Source: JBFHRE01 sp041746105
GTDB lineage: Bacteria > Actinomycetota > Acidimicrobiia > Spongiisociales > ZC4RG35
NCBI GenBank assembly: GCA_041746105.1
Contig: JBGTHP010000011.1
Coordinates: 1 to 64,000, forward strand
Direction of reading: 5' to 3'
Length of the DNA: 64,000 nt
Positions within the stretch are counted from its first letter, which is position 1. Each line of letters begins with the position of its first letter. The notes beneath the pieces are model-generated. The model saw only the letters and a program-made list of their open reading frames with translations. It had not been told where the DNA came from and made no database searches. Positions 42,772 to 51,320 of the stretch are shown piece by piece. Both the position numbers and the translations under genes were made by a program.

Positions 42772-45300
42772 TCAGACCTTCATTCGCGAGTCGTCAGGGT
42801 CGAACAGTGGGGTGCTGCCCACCCGAGCCACGGTGACCGGATACAGCTCGTTCATGTACATCACGCGCAACTCCTTTCCCTCCACGGCATGTTCCATCGG
42901 GAGGTAGGCCATGAGCAGATAGGCATCGAGAGACGGCGCCGCCCCCGCCGTCGTAACGCGGGAAACGCGTCCTTTGGCGTCAAGGATGCGCTCTCCTTCG
43001 GTGGTCAGAATCGGTTCACTCCCACCGGTCGGGAACCGATCGATACCGGCTTGGCTCTTGTGAGATTCCATCTTCAAAGTGCACAGAGTGGCCACCGGTT
43101 CCGCGGCCCTAGCCTCGAGATACGCAGCCTTGCCGATGAAGTCCGCGCTCTTGACCTTGGACCTGGCGAGCCCGGCCTCAACCGGCGAATACTCCGACTC
43201 CAACTCGGCCCCCATGAGCCGGTACCCCTTCTCTACCCGACCGGTCGTTCCATAGACTCCGATTCCGACAGGACGGATCTCAAAGGCTTGGCCGGCATCG
43301 GTGATGGCGTCCCAAACCTGCAGGGCCGAGTCCATGCCGACGTAGATCTCATAGCCCAGGTCACCAACGTAGGAGATACGGAACAAGGTGCAAGGAATGC
43401 CTGCAATGAGAACTTCACCAACGCCACCGTATGGCAATCCGTCATTGGAGACATCGCCTTCTTCAAGGGCTGCTTCGAGAACTCGCCTGGCGTCGGGGCC
43501 CCACACTCCGATCGTGCTGAGTGAGGCGCTGCGGTTCTCGAATTGGACCGAGCCATCGGATGGAAGATTGAGCCTGAACCAGTATTCGTCGCGGCCGCCA
43601 TCAAAAGCGCCTGTGACGATGCGGTATCGGTTCGGGGCAAGCCGGAGGATCGTCAGATCCGAACGGAAACCACCCCCCTCGGTCAGTACCGGCGTGTAGA
43701 TCGAGCGGCCTGGGGCAACATCGCAGTTGTTGACGGTCATCTTCTGGATGTAGTCGAGGACGCCGGGGCCAGACACCTCGTAGATCTGAAAGGCAGTCAA
43801 GTCGACCATCCCGACCTTGTCCCTCAGATGGAGATGTTCGGCGTTGATGATTGGAGACCACCAACGGCGATCCCACTCGTGCGGTCTGTCGGCAACGCCG
43901 TAACGCTCAACCAGGTCCGCGTTTGATGTGTACCACTGAGGGCGCTCCCACCCGCGAGCGTCGTAAAAGACCGCACCCAGTTGTTCCTCGCGTGCGTAGT
44001 AGGGAGAACGTTTGAGACCACGTCGCGAACCCCACTGCTCTCGCGGGTGAACGATGCCGTAAGTCTTGTTGAAGTGTTCTGCGCAACGGGCCTCTATGTG
44101 AGTCTCAGAGCGTTCATGCGGGTAGAGCCTGGCGATGTCCGATCCGTGTGGATCGCAGACATGCGGATAACCGTGTGTCATCCACTCGGCAACCATCTGT
44201 GCAATTCCGGGGCCCTCCTTGATCCACACAGCGGCCGCCGACCACAGATTCTCTACCTCGACGGTTTCGCCGAGTACCGGCATGGCGTCCGGCGTCAGAG
44301 AGAGCAAGCCATTGATCGCGTATCGAATCTCTGCCGTCTCGAGGATGCCGCCCATCAACTCGAGGGCGTCTTCGAGTTGTTCGTCGAAGTCCTCCTGAGT
44401 GAACGGCATCTCGGTCGGAGAGAGGGCGGCCTCCTCGTTGGATGGGATCTCGTCGGGTTTGTGAAAGATCGGCCGATGGGCATAACTGCCCACCTCCATC
44501 GAGCCTGCAGACTGCCTTTCATACATGAAAGTGTCCATGTCTCTGACAATCGGATAGCCGATCTCGTTGCCGGTTGCCTGGAGGATGTCGATCGGACCAA
44601 CATCGGCCATCTGGTGGACGGCCGGCACCAACGGGATGGTTGCTCCGGCCATCTGGGCGATGCGAGGGCTCCATACGCCGCAGGCTATTACCACATAGTC
44701 CGTCTCGATCCGGCCCCGAGAAGTCACCACCGCAGTCACTTTTGGGCGACCGAAATCGGTCGCCTCGGTCTCCACGTCAAGGACCTCGGTGTTGGCAAAA
44801 ACCTGCAGGGCTCCTGCGTCCTTCGCTTTCTCCCTCATCAAAGTCCCGAATCCGAGCGAGTCCACAACACTGACACTGGGGGTATAGAAGCCCCCGACAA
44901 CGATCTCCTCATTGATGAACGGAACGTGCTGTTTGACTTCGGCCGGCGTCAAGAGACTTGCCTCGATCCCCCAGGCCTTCGCCGAAGTCATACGGCGCCG
45001 CAGTTCTTCCATCCGCTCTTCTGTCCTGGCTACCTCGATGCCACCGCAGGAGGTGTTCATGCCCACTGCCTCGTACTGGCGTTGACTCTCGAGGGTGAGG
45101 ATCGCCATCTCCTTGTTGTGGTCGGTTGGAAAAATGAAGTTGGAGGCGTGGCCCGTAGAACCGCCAGGGTTGGGAAGTGGACCCTTGTCGATCAGCACCA
45201 TGTCCTTCCAGCCCAATTCGGCGAGGTGGCCGGCCATACAGTTGCCAACGATCCCCGCACCGATGATCACAACCTTGGCGCTGGGCGGAAACTCGCTCAT
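42772..45300 (-). CDS. DMGDH-like flavoprotein (DAO + GcvT domains), second paralogue, ETF-linked
   Basis: 842 residues. FAD domain: KVVIIGAGIVGNCMAGHLAELGW, with GGSTGHASNFIF providing the His that would carry covalent FAD in DMGDH. GcvT domain from about 440: KVGMVDLTAFQIYEVSGPG, GDLGYEIYVGMDSALQVWDAI, RVEKGYRLMGAELESEYSPVEAGL. It is a distant paralogue of 20358-22829, with different active-site surroundings, so the two may act on different methylamines (dimethylglycine, sarcosine or longer N-methyl amino acids). EtfBA directly downstream indicates ETF-coupled oxidation. GAGGAGAGGA precedes the ATG. The upstream gap to the divergent GntR gene holds a palindrome. Confidence 0.93.
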   Translation of the reverse strand: MSEFPPSAKVVIIGAGIVGNCMAGHLAELGWKDMVLIDKGPLPNPGGSTGHASNFIFPTDHNKEMAILTLESQRQYEAVGMNTSCGGIEVARTEERMEELRRRMTSAKAWGIEASLLTPAEVKQHVPFINEEIVVGGFYTPSVSVVDSLGFGTLMREKAKDAGALQVFANTEVLDVETEATDFGRPKVTAVVTSRGRIETDYVVIACGVWSPRIAQMAGATIPLVPAVHQMADVGPIDILQATGNEIGYPIVRDMDTFMYERQSAGSMEVGSYAHRPIFHKPDEIPSNEEAALSPTEMPFTQEDFDEQLEDALELMGGILETAEIRYAINGLLSLTPDAMPVLGETVEVENLWSAAAVWIKEGPGIAQMVAEWMTHGYPHVCDPHGSDIARLYPHERSETHIEARCAEHFNKTYGIVHPREQWGSRRGLKRSPYYAREEQLGAVFYDARGWERPQWYTSNADLVERYGVADRPHEWDRRWWSPIINAEHLHLRDKVGMVDLTAFQIYEVSGPGVLDYIQKMTVNNCDVAPGRSIYTPVLTEGGGFRSDLTILRLAPNRYRIVTGAFDGGRDEYWFRLNLPSDGSVQFENRSASLSTIGVWGPDARRVLEAALEEGDVSNDGLPYGGVGEVLIAGIPCTLFRISYVGDLGYEIYVGMDSALQVWDAITDAGQAFEIRPVGIGVYGTTGRVEKGYRLMGAELESEYSPVEAGLARSKVKSADFIGKAAYLEARAAEPVATLCTLKMESHKSQAGIDRFPTGGSEPILTTEGERILDAKGRVSRVTTAGAAPSLDAYLLMAYLPMEHAVEGKELRVMYMNELYPVTVARVGSTPLFDPDDSRMKV

Positions 45301-45347
45301 GTCCTCTCCTCGTTCACAAATTGCCGATAACTTCGTTGTTCTAATAT

Positions 45348-45363
45348 ATCAGACGTGTATGAT
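45348..45363. promoter_or_regulatory. Predicted GntR operator between gntR and the DMGDH2-etfBA operon
   Basis: ATCAGACGTGTATGAT is an imperfect palindrome with perfect outer ATCA/TGAT arms and matching inner A-C and G-T positions. It sits in the 72-bp AT-rich gap between divergent starts, 10 bp before the gntR ATG. FadR/FCD-type regulators commonly bind 13-17 bp palindromes of this kind and control their own gene and the divergent one. Confidence 0.55.
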
Positions 45364-45372
45364 TGATGTGCC

Positions 45373-46023
45373 ATGGCGACCCTTTCTCGTGCGACCAACG
45401 GAGGCGAGCGCTCCCAAGCCGACCAGGCCTACGAGTCGCTGCGAGATCTTCTGATCACTCTTGAGATCGCACCAGGAGCTCCGTTGGCCGAACCCGACCT
45501 CATGCAGCGGATCGGGGTCGGGCGCACCCCCCTGCGTGAGGCCGTTCATCGGCTCGAGACCGAGAGGCTCGTAACCATCTTTCCAAGGCGCGGGACGTTC
45601 GCCTCCGCAATCGACATTGCCGACCTCGCCCTCATCACCGACCTCCGCGAAGAACTCGAAGGCCACGCCGCGAGCAGGGCGGCGGAGCGGGCAACGGAGC
45701 GGGACCGGGTCGATCTGCGGCGGCTGGCAGAGGATCTTCACGCCACAACATTCAGACGCCAGATCAAGATTGATACGGTCATCCACCGCCGGATCTACGA
45801 CTGCGCCCGCAACCATTTCTTGACCGAAACGGCTACGCAATATCACAACCTATCGACCCGGATCTGGCACTTGTTCCGAGATCGACTTCCAGACATATCG
45901 GCCCATGTCGAAGAACACGCCGACCTCCTCGATGCCATTACCGCCGCCGATTCGGAGCGAGCACGTTCGGTGGCAGCAGCCCACGTGAGGAGCTTCGAAA
46001 AAGCCGTCCGCGCCCTTCTCTGA
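45373..46023 (+). CDS. GntR-family transcriptional regulator with FCD domain
   Basis: 216 residues. The N-terminal winged helix (about 15-80) has QAYESLRDLLITLEIAPGAPLAEPDLMQRIGVGRTPLREAVHRLETERLV, then the wing PRRGTFAS. The C-terminal all-helical FCD domain holds DTVIHRRIYDCARN and HVEEHADLLDAI, carrying the Asp and His that bind a metal and organic-acid ligand in this family. It is divergent from the DMGDH2-etfBA operon, so it probably represses that operon until its ligand, perhaps a methylated amino acid, is present. An MFS gene follows after 46 bp. Confidence 0.92.
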   Translation: MATLSRATNGGERSQADQAYESLRDLLITLEIAPGAPLAEPDLMQRIGVGRTPLREAVHRLETERLVTIFPRRGTFASAIDIADLALITDLREELEGHAASRAAERATERDRVDLRRLAEDLHATTFRRQIKIDTVIHRRIYDCARNHFLTETATQYHNLSTRIWHLFRDRLPDISAHVEEHADLLDAITAADSERARSVAAAHVRSFEKAVRALL

Positions 46024-46069
46024 AGGCTCCCTTCGAACCCGCCATCTTCAGGTAGCGTTCCGGCCGATC

Positions 46070-47320
46070 ATGCCGAGCGCCACCCGCCAAATTTTCGCTG
46101 CCAGGACACTCTTCATGTCCATGGCGATCCTGATGGTCGGGTTGGGTCTGCTCGGGTCTTTGATCGGAGTCCGATCATCACTCGCAGGTTTCAGCCCGAC
46201 CGCGATCGGGCTCATCGGGGCCGGGTATTACATGGGACTCCTGCCAGGTTCGTTGATCACACCGGCGATCGTGGGCAAAGTCGGCCACATTCGGGTCTTC
46301 TCGGGTCTGGCCTCGATTGCTGCTGCCACCGCTGCCTCATTCTCGGCCGTGGTGTCGATCGGACCATGGGTAGGACTCCGAATCATCCTTGGGTTCTCCA
46401 TGGGCGGCCTCTACGTGGCGGCCGAAAGTTGGTTGAACGCGGTCTCGACCAACGAGATCCGGGGCAGGATGCTCGCCACCTACCTGCTCGTGGTCAACAT
46501 CGGTCTTGGTTTCTCCCAACTGATCCTGCCGTTGACCAATCCGCTGACGGTGGCTCCGTTCGCGATCGCGGCGGTGCTTTTTTCACTGTCGGTCGTGCCG
46601 TTGACGCTTTCGGTTGCACCGCAGCCCCCGCATGCCTTCGAGAAACAGTCGATCCCACTTCGCGAGATTGCATCCTTGGTGCCGATCGGCACCGCCACGG
46701 CCGTCCTCAACGGCATCGTCAACGGGATCGTCGTGACCATCGGAGCCGCCTATGCCACTTCGGCAGGCATGACCCTTGCCGGAACCGGCGCTTTCATCGG
46801 AGCCGCCTTCGCCGGCGGCCTCGTCCTTCAATTCCCCCTCGGGTGGCTGTCGGATAGGTTCCCCCGACGCAAGGTCATACTCGGAACCACGATCGTGGCC
46901 GGAGGTCTTGCCGCCCTGGGTCTGTTGGTGTCGCCGACATCGGCCGCCATGCCGGTCGTGATGTTCGCTTACGCGGCCGTGGCGTTTCCGATGTATTCGA
47001 TGGGGATCAGCCATGTGCAAGACCAGGTGCCGACCCACCTCCTGATCCCGGCGAGCGCCGCACTGCTGGCCTTTTATGGGGCTGGTTCCATCATCGGGCC
47101 GCTGGCGGCGTCCTTCACCATCGAAGCCGTCGGCCCCACCGGATTCTGGTGGTCGTTGTCGGTCGCCCATCTTCTATTGGCCCCGTACGCAGTTTGGCGC
47201 CTGTTCCGGCGAGCGGTCATGCCCCGTCCGCAAAGAGCCTCGATGGCGGTACCGGCCGACGCAGGCAGCTATTTCGGCATCTTGGTCGATCCCGACGAAG
47301 AAACGGTCGGCGTCGAATAG
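46070..47320 (+). CDS. Major facilitator superfamily transporter (12 helices)
   Basis: 416 residues with about 12 hydrophobic helices. The motif between helices 2 and 3 is only weakly like GxxxDRxGR (GKVGHIRVFSG), but GWLSDRFPRRKVILGT between helices 8 and 9 is a good MFS motif A. ESWLNAVSTNEIRGRMLATYLLVVNIGLG is typical of the YfcA/DHA-like MFS group that includes YcaD. The substrate is unknown. It follows the gntR gene on the same strand, so it may move a product or substrate of the neighbouring methylamine pathway. The C-terminal tail is cytoplasmic and acidic (DPDEETVGVE). Confidence 0.88.
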   Translation: MPSATRQIFAARTLFMSMAILMVGLGLLGSLIGVRSSLAGFSPTAIGLIGAGYYMGLLPGSLITPAIVGKVGHIRVFSGLASIAAATAASFSAVVSIGPWVGLRIILGFSMGGLYVAAESWLNAVSTNEIRGRMLATYLLVVNIGLGFSQLILPLTNPLTVAPFAIAAVLFSLSVVPLTLSVAPQPPHAFEKQSIPLREIASLVPIGTATAVLNGIVNGIVVTIGAAYATSAGMTLAGTGAFIGAAFAGGLVLQFPLGWLSDRFPRRKVILGTTIVAGGLAALGLLVSPTSAAMPVVMFAYAAVAFPMYSMGISHVQDQVPTHLLIPASAALLAFYGAGSIIGPLAASFTIEAVGPTGFWWSLSVAHLLLAPYAVWRLFRRAVMPRPQRASMAVPADAGSYFGILVDPDEETVGVE

Positions 47321-47391
47321 CCCAAGAAACCGGGTCGTCTCGATGGACACGAGACAAGCCATTGGCTACGATTGTTCCGTATAGCAAGACA

Positions 47392-47408
47392 ATTCCGTAT
47401 CGTGGAAC
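47392..47408 (-). promoter_or_regulatory. Predicted IclR-type operator before the corrinoid operon
   Basis: On the minus strand this reads GTTCCACGATACGGAAT, matching 15 of 17 positions of the perfect palindrome before iclR (55660-55676). An extra GTTCC half-site lies at 47374-47378, about one and a half to two helix turns away. It is 55 bp before the ATG at 47463. Confidence 0.68.
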
Positions 47409-47462
47409 TCCGGTCTCACCGGTATGAAACCGCCGAGTTCCCGGCCGATCGCAGGAGCACCG

Positions 47463-48161
47463 ATGAGCGACGACGAACTCGATCTGTCAGCCCTCAACGA
47501 CGAAGAACTCGTCGAGCAGATGCACGACGACTTGTACGACGGCCTCGCCAGCGAGATCGCCCAGGGCACTCAGATCCTGCTCGACCGCCAATGGGACCCG
47601 CAGAGGGTGCTCAATCACGCACTCGTCGAGGGCATGCGCATCGTTGGCATCGACTTTCGTGACGGCATTCTCTTCGTCCCGGAAGTGCTTCTCGCCGCAA
47701 ACGCCATGAAGGCGGGAATGGCGCTGCTGAGACCTCTACTGGCCGAGACCGGAGCGCAGACGATCGGAAAGGTCGTAATCGGCACCGTCAAAGGTGACAT
47801 CCACGACATCGGCAAGAACCTCGTCGGAATGATGCTCGAGGGTGCAGGATTCGAGGTCATCGACCTCGGGATCAACACCGACGCAGACGAGTTCCTGGCC
47901 GCGCTCGAAGAGCACAAACCAGAGATCCTCGGAATGTCGGCCCTCCTAACAACCACCATGCCGTACATGAAGGTTGTGATCGATGCGCTGAAGGAACGCC
48001 AGTTGCGCGACAAGTACATCGTGCTCGTCGGCGGAGCACCCCTCAACGAGGAGTTCGGAAAGGCGATCGGAGCCGACGCCTACTGTCGCGACGCCGCGGT
48101 CGCAGCCGAGACCGCCGAGGCACTCGTCCTCGCCCGGCGGCTGGCATCAGGTGAGGACTGA
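47463..48161 (+). CDS. Corrinoid (cobalamin-binding) protein of MtbC/MtgC type
   Basis: 232 residues. Residues 1-95 form the helical B12-cap domain (LNDEELVEQMHDDLYDGLASEIAQGTQILLD). Residues about 100-232 are a B12-binding Rossmann domain with the base-off motif GTVKGDIHDIGKNLVGMML (the His ligates cobalt), DLGINTDADEF and LSALLTTTMPYM. It shuttles a methyl group between an MttB-type methyltransferase and the methyl-THF enzyme encoded four genes downstream. ATG 47463 is chosen because AGGAG (47453-47457) lies 5 nt upstream; an ATG at 47424 lacks this. It is the first gene of an operon running to about 55656. Confidence 0.96.
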   Translation: MSDDELDLSALNDEELVEQMHDDLYDGLASEIAQGTQILLDRQWDPQRVLNHALVEGMRIVGIDFRDGILFVPEVLLAANAMKAGMALLRPLLAETGAQTIGKVVIGTVKGDIHDIGKNLVGMMLEGAGFEVIDLGINTDADEFLAALEEHKPEILGMSALLTTTMPYMKVVIDALKERQLRDKYIVLVGGAPLNEEFGKAIGADAYCRDAAVAAETAEALVLARRLASGED

Positions 48162-48759
48162 GTTGGACGCGGCCGGACCCCGAGTCCTGGTGATCGGCTG
48201 CGGAGCGATCGCACGAGAACTGCTCGACGTGGTCCGTCGCAACGGACTCGACCAGATCGAGATCGAATGCCTGCCCGGCCTGTTGCACAACCGTCCAGAG
48301 AAAATTCCTGCTGCGGTGGTAGAGCGAATAGAACGCGCACTCCCGCACTACGACCGGATTTTTGTTGGTTACGCCGATTGTGGAACGGGCGGCCTACTCG
48401 ACGCTGCCCTCGCCCGGTACAAAATCGAGCGGCTCCCCGGTTCACACTGTTATGAGTTTTTTGCCGGAACCGACCTCTTCGATCAGCTGCAGGAAGAGGA
48501 GCTGGGCACTTTTTATCTGACGGATTATCTGGCCAGACACTTTCAGCGATTGGTTTGGGAGGGTCTGGGCCTCGAACGCGAACTGATCAGACAAACGATC
48601 TTCGCCAACTACCGGCGCGTGGTCTATCTGAGCCAGGTCGACGACCCCGCCTTACTCGAAGAAGCGCGATCGGCCGCGCGCCGGCTCGGCCTCTCCTTTG
48701 AACACCGCAGCGTGGGTCTGGGTTTGTTGGAACCGTCGATCCTGGGCAGCATCACGTGA
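48151..48759 (+). CDS. DUF1638 protein associated with corrinoid methyltransferases
   Basis: 202 residues. RVLVIGCGAIARELLDVVRRNGLDQIEIECLPGLLHNRPEKIPAAV followed by IFVGYADCGTGGLLDAAL and LPGSHCYEFFAGTDLFDQL matches DUF1638, a family commonly found beside corrinoid proteins and MttB-like enzymes. Conserved Cys residues in GCGAIA, YADCGTGG and SHCYEFF suggest a metal or thiol site. GTG 48151 overlaps the corrinoid stop by 11 bp; TTG 48163 with GGTGAGG upstream is also possible. The role is unknown; association with corrinoid loading or repair is only a guess. Confidence 0.88.
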   Translation: MRTELDAAGPRVLVIGCGAIARELLDVVRRNGLDQIEIECLPGLLHNRPEKIPAAVVERIERALPHYDRIFVGYADCGTGGLLDAALARYKIERLPGSHCYEFFAGTDLFDQLQEEELGTFYLTDYLARHFQRLVWEGLGLERELIRQTIFANYRRVVYLSQVDDPALLEEARSAARRLGLSFEHRSVGLGLLEPSILGSIT

Positions 48760-50096
48760 GCTACACCTCGGTCTTTGATCTGTTCAAGGTTGGGATCGGC
48801 CCGTCGAGTTCCCACACCATGGGGCCGATGGTGGCGGCGTCCCGTTTCGTCTCAGAACTCGACTCCGACCAGATCGCCTCAATATCAGTCGAGCTACACG
48901 GGTCTCTCGCCCTCACCGGGATCGGCCACGGAACCGACAAAGCCGTGGTGCTGGGCATGGCCGGCCATCACCCCGCCACGGTTCCGATCGAGGTAATGGC
49001 CGCGACGTCACCAATCGCAGGCTCAGAGGTATACCTCCCCGACGGTTCGATGACCCGACTCTCGATCGAGCGGATCAAGGCGATTCACCCCTTCCACGCC
49101 AACGTGATCAGGCTCAGAGCAACCGACCACGACGGAGGTCTGTTGTCCGATCGGACATTCGCCAGTATTGGAGGGGGGTTCATTCAGGAGCACGGGGCGG
49201 CCGAGACCAACGCAGCCCAAATCGATTTCCCTTTCGACTACAAAACGGGGGCCGATCTCCTCGCAATCTGCGCCACCACCGGCCACACCATCGCCGAGGT
49301 GGCACGCGCCAACGAACTGGCCTGGCTTGAACCCGACGAGATCGACAACCGGCTGAGAGTTCTGATCTCGGTCATGTTTGATTCGATCGACCGCGGCATG
49401 CGAACCACCGGGGTGCTGCCGGGCGAGCTGAAGGTCAAACGGCGAGCTCGTGATCTGGGGCTCGACCTGGCGGAACACTCCGCAGTGAGGAGCCTTCCCC
49501 CGACCACACCAAGCGACTGGGCCGGGGTCTATGCCACCGCCGTGAACGAGGAGAACGCGGCGGCGCACAGAATCGTCACCGCCCCCACGAACGGGGCAGC
49601 AGGTATCGTGCCGGCGGCCCTCAGGTTCATGAAGGACTTTTGCCATTCGCCGGTGCCGGCGCCTGAGCAGGTCTTCTTGCTGACCGCGGGCGCCATCGGG
49701 TCACTCCTCAAGGCCAATGCCGGAATCTCCGGAGCAGAACTCGGATGCCAGGGCGAGGTTGGTTCTGCCTGTGCCATGGCTGCCGCCGGTCTCACCGCCG
49801 CACTGGGGGGATCACCTCCGCAGGTAGAGAATGCGGCCGAGATCGCATTGGAGCACAACCTGGGCCTGACCTGTGATCCGGTCGGTGGGCTGGTACAGAT
49901 ACCTTGCATAGAGCGCAACGCCATAGGCGCAATCAAGGCGATCGCCGCCAGTTCGCTTGCCCTGCGAGGGACCGGAGAACACATGGTTTCACTCGATGTC
50001 GCCATCGAAACCATGCGGCAAACCGGCGTCGACATGGATTCAAAATACAAAGAGACGAGCCTCGGCGGACTGGCCGTCAATGTTCCAGCATGCTGA
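48756..50096 (+). CDS. sdaA: L-serine ammonia-lyase (iron-sulfur type)
   Basis: 446 residues, single-chain form. The N-terminal beta domain begins SVFDLFKVGIGPSSSHTMGPM. The alpha domain has TAPTNGAAGIVPAAL, ELGCQGEVGSACAMAAAGL and LTCDPVGGLVQIPCIERN, which supply the Cys ligands of the catalytic [4Fe-4S] cluster. It converts serine to pyruvate and ammonia. Within a betaine-to-glycine pathway it can drain glycine after serine hydroxymethyltransferase adds a C1 unit. GTG 48756 overlaps the DUF1638 stop (GTGA). Confidence 0.95.
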   Translation: MSYTSVFDLFKVGIGPSSSHTMGPMVAASRFVSELDSDQIASISVELHGSLALTGIGHGTDKAVVLGMAGHHPATVPIEVMAATSPIAGSEVYLPDGSMTRLSIERIKAIHPFHANVIRLRATDHDGGLLSDRTFASIGGGFIQEHGAAETNAAQIDFPFDYKTGADLLAICATTGHTIAEVARANELAWLEPDEIDNRLRVLISVMFDSIDRGMRTTGVLPGELKVKRRARDLGLDLAEHSAVRSLPPTTPSDWAGVYATAVNEENAAAHRIVTAPTNGAAGIVPAALRFMKDFCHSPVPAPEQVFLLTAGAIGSLLKANAGISGAELGCQGEVGSACAMAAAGLTAALGGSPPQVENAAEIALEHNLGLTCDPVGGLVQIPCIERNAIGAIKAIAASSLALRGTGEHMVSLDVAIETMRQTGVDMDSKYKETSLGGLAVNVPAC

Positions 50097-50106
50097 GGAG
50101 GTTCCC

Positions 50107-50427
50107 ATGACAGCGCAGTTGACCACCATCTGGTGGCGCGATATCCCGGCCCAGGTCACCGCCAAAGCGGGCCGGACCGCCGAGAAGCGCGAATTGAGCC
50201 CACGCTTCCAGGTCGCGATTGATCGCGCTGCCATGAACGCCGGTCTTTTTGGCACCGATGAATATCTCGAAGCGTGGCGACGCGAGTCTTGCCCGTGCTC
50301 TGACGATCTCGCTGCCGAGGTCGCCGCCGAAAGCGACCGCCTCGAGGCGGCCTACACCTCAGACGTCCTCCAACAACTCGCCGACCACGGCGGGGTAGCC
50401 AAAGACAAGGATCCCTTGACACCATGA
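50107..50427 (+). CDS. Virulence-factor-domain family small protein in the methyltransferase operon
   Basis: 106 residues, soluble. TTIWWRDIPAQVTAKAGRTAEKRELSPRFQVAIDRAAMNAGLFGTDEYLEAWRR matches the domain called Virulence_fact, a name that carries no proven function. It recurs in clusters for corrinoid methyltransferases and folate-C1 enzymes. The C-terminus is acidic and helical. GAGGAGG lies 6 nt before ATG 50107. The downstream methyltransferase overlaps by 4 bp, so production is coupled. Its exact role is unknown. Confidence 0.8.
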   Translation: MTAQLTTIWWRDIPAQVTAKAGRTAEKRELSPRFQVAIDRAAMNAGLFGTDEYLEAWRRESCPCSDDLAAEVAAESDRLEAAYTSDVLQQLADHGGVAKDKDPLTP

Positions 50428-51320
50428 CCGATACGTACATCAGTTCACCGACCAAAGAAGTTGTGATCGGCTTCGACCGTCCCTTCGTGATCATCGGGGA
50501 ACGAATCAATCCCACTGGCCGAAAAATGCTGGCGGAGGAGATGAAGAACGGGGATTTCAGTCGTGTCGAGGCTGACGCGCTTGCTCAGGTTGCCGCCGGT
50601 GCCCACATGCTAGATGTCAACGCCGGGATTCCGCTCGCCGACGAGCCGGCGATCCTTGCCCAAACCGTCCAACTTGTCCAGAAGCTGGTGGACGTACCCC
50701 TTTCGATCGACAGCTCGATCGTTGCCGCGCTCGAGTCCGGTTTGAGCGTTTATCAAGGGAAGGCCCTGGTGAACTCGGTAACGGGCGAGGACGACCGGCT
50801 CGAAACGGTGCTGCCGTTGGTCGCCAAGTACGGAGCCGCCGTTGTCGCCATCAGCAACGACGAAACAGGCATCTCCGAGGATCCGGACGTCCGATTCGAA
50901 GTTGCACGCAAGATCGTCAACCGCGCCGCCGACCACGGCATCCCTCCCGAGGACATCGTGGTCGACCCTCTTGTCATGCCGATTGGAGCTATGAGGACCG
51001 CCGGTCAGCAAGTCTTTCGCCTGGTGGGGCGGCTTCGGGATGAGCTCAAGGTCAACACCACATGTGGGGCGTCAAACGTCAGTTTTGGGCTTCCCAATCG
51101 GGCCGGTATCAACAGCGCCTTTCTGGCGATGGCGATCGCAGCCGGGATGACGTCCTCGATCACCAATCCGCTCGAACAGGAAATCATGAACTCGATCATG
51201 GCTGCCGATGTCCTGGCGGGACACGACCCGAACTGCGAACGCTGGATCAAAGCTCATCGCACGCCTGTCCCGGAGGGAACCGACGGTGGGCGACGCCGTG
51301 AGAACAGACGACGGGGATGA
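50424..51320 (+). CDS. Methyltetrahydrofolate:corrinoid methyltransferase (MtgA/AcsE-like)
   Basis: 298 residues with a pterin-binding (DHPS-like) barrel: FVIIGERINPTGRKMLAEEM, MLDVNAGIPLADEP, VPLSIDSSIVAALESGL, ALVNSVTGEDDRLE, then NTTCGASNVSFGLPNRAGIN. Such enzymes move a methyl group between methyl-corrinoid protein and THF. With MttB (53309) and the corrinoid protein (47463) it completes an MtgABC-like glycine betaine demethylase that makes methyl-THF. Its ATG overlaps the upstream stop (ATGA), and RACo overlaps its 3' end by 35 bp. Confidence 0.95.
   Translation: MTDTYISSPTKEVVIGFDRPFVIIGERINPTGRKMLAEEMKNGDFSRVEADALAQVAAGAHMLDVNAGIPLADEPAILAQTVQLVQKLVDVPLSIDSSIVAALESGLSVYQGKALVNSVTGEDDRLETVLPLVAKYGAAVVAISNDETGISEDPDVRFEVARKIVNRAADHGIPPEDIVVDPLVMPIGAMRTAGQQVFRLVGRLRDELKVNTTCGASNVSFGLPNRAGINSAFLAMAIAAGMTSSITNPLEQEIMNSIMAADVLAGHDPNCERWIKAHRTPVPEGTDGGRRRENRRRG

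Noticed and set aside
43981..45330. Long plus-strand open frame opposite the second DMGDH gene
   Set aside because: The minus-strand gene has full DAO and GcvT motifs; the plus-strand product has none.
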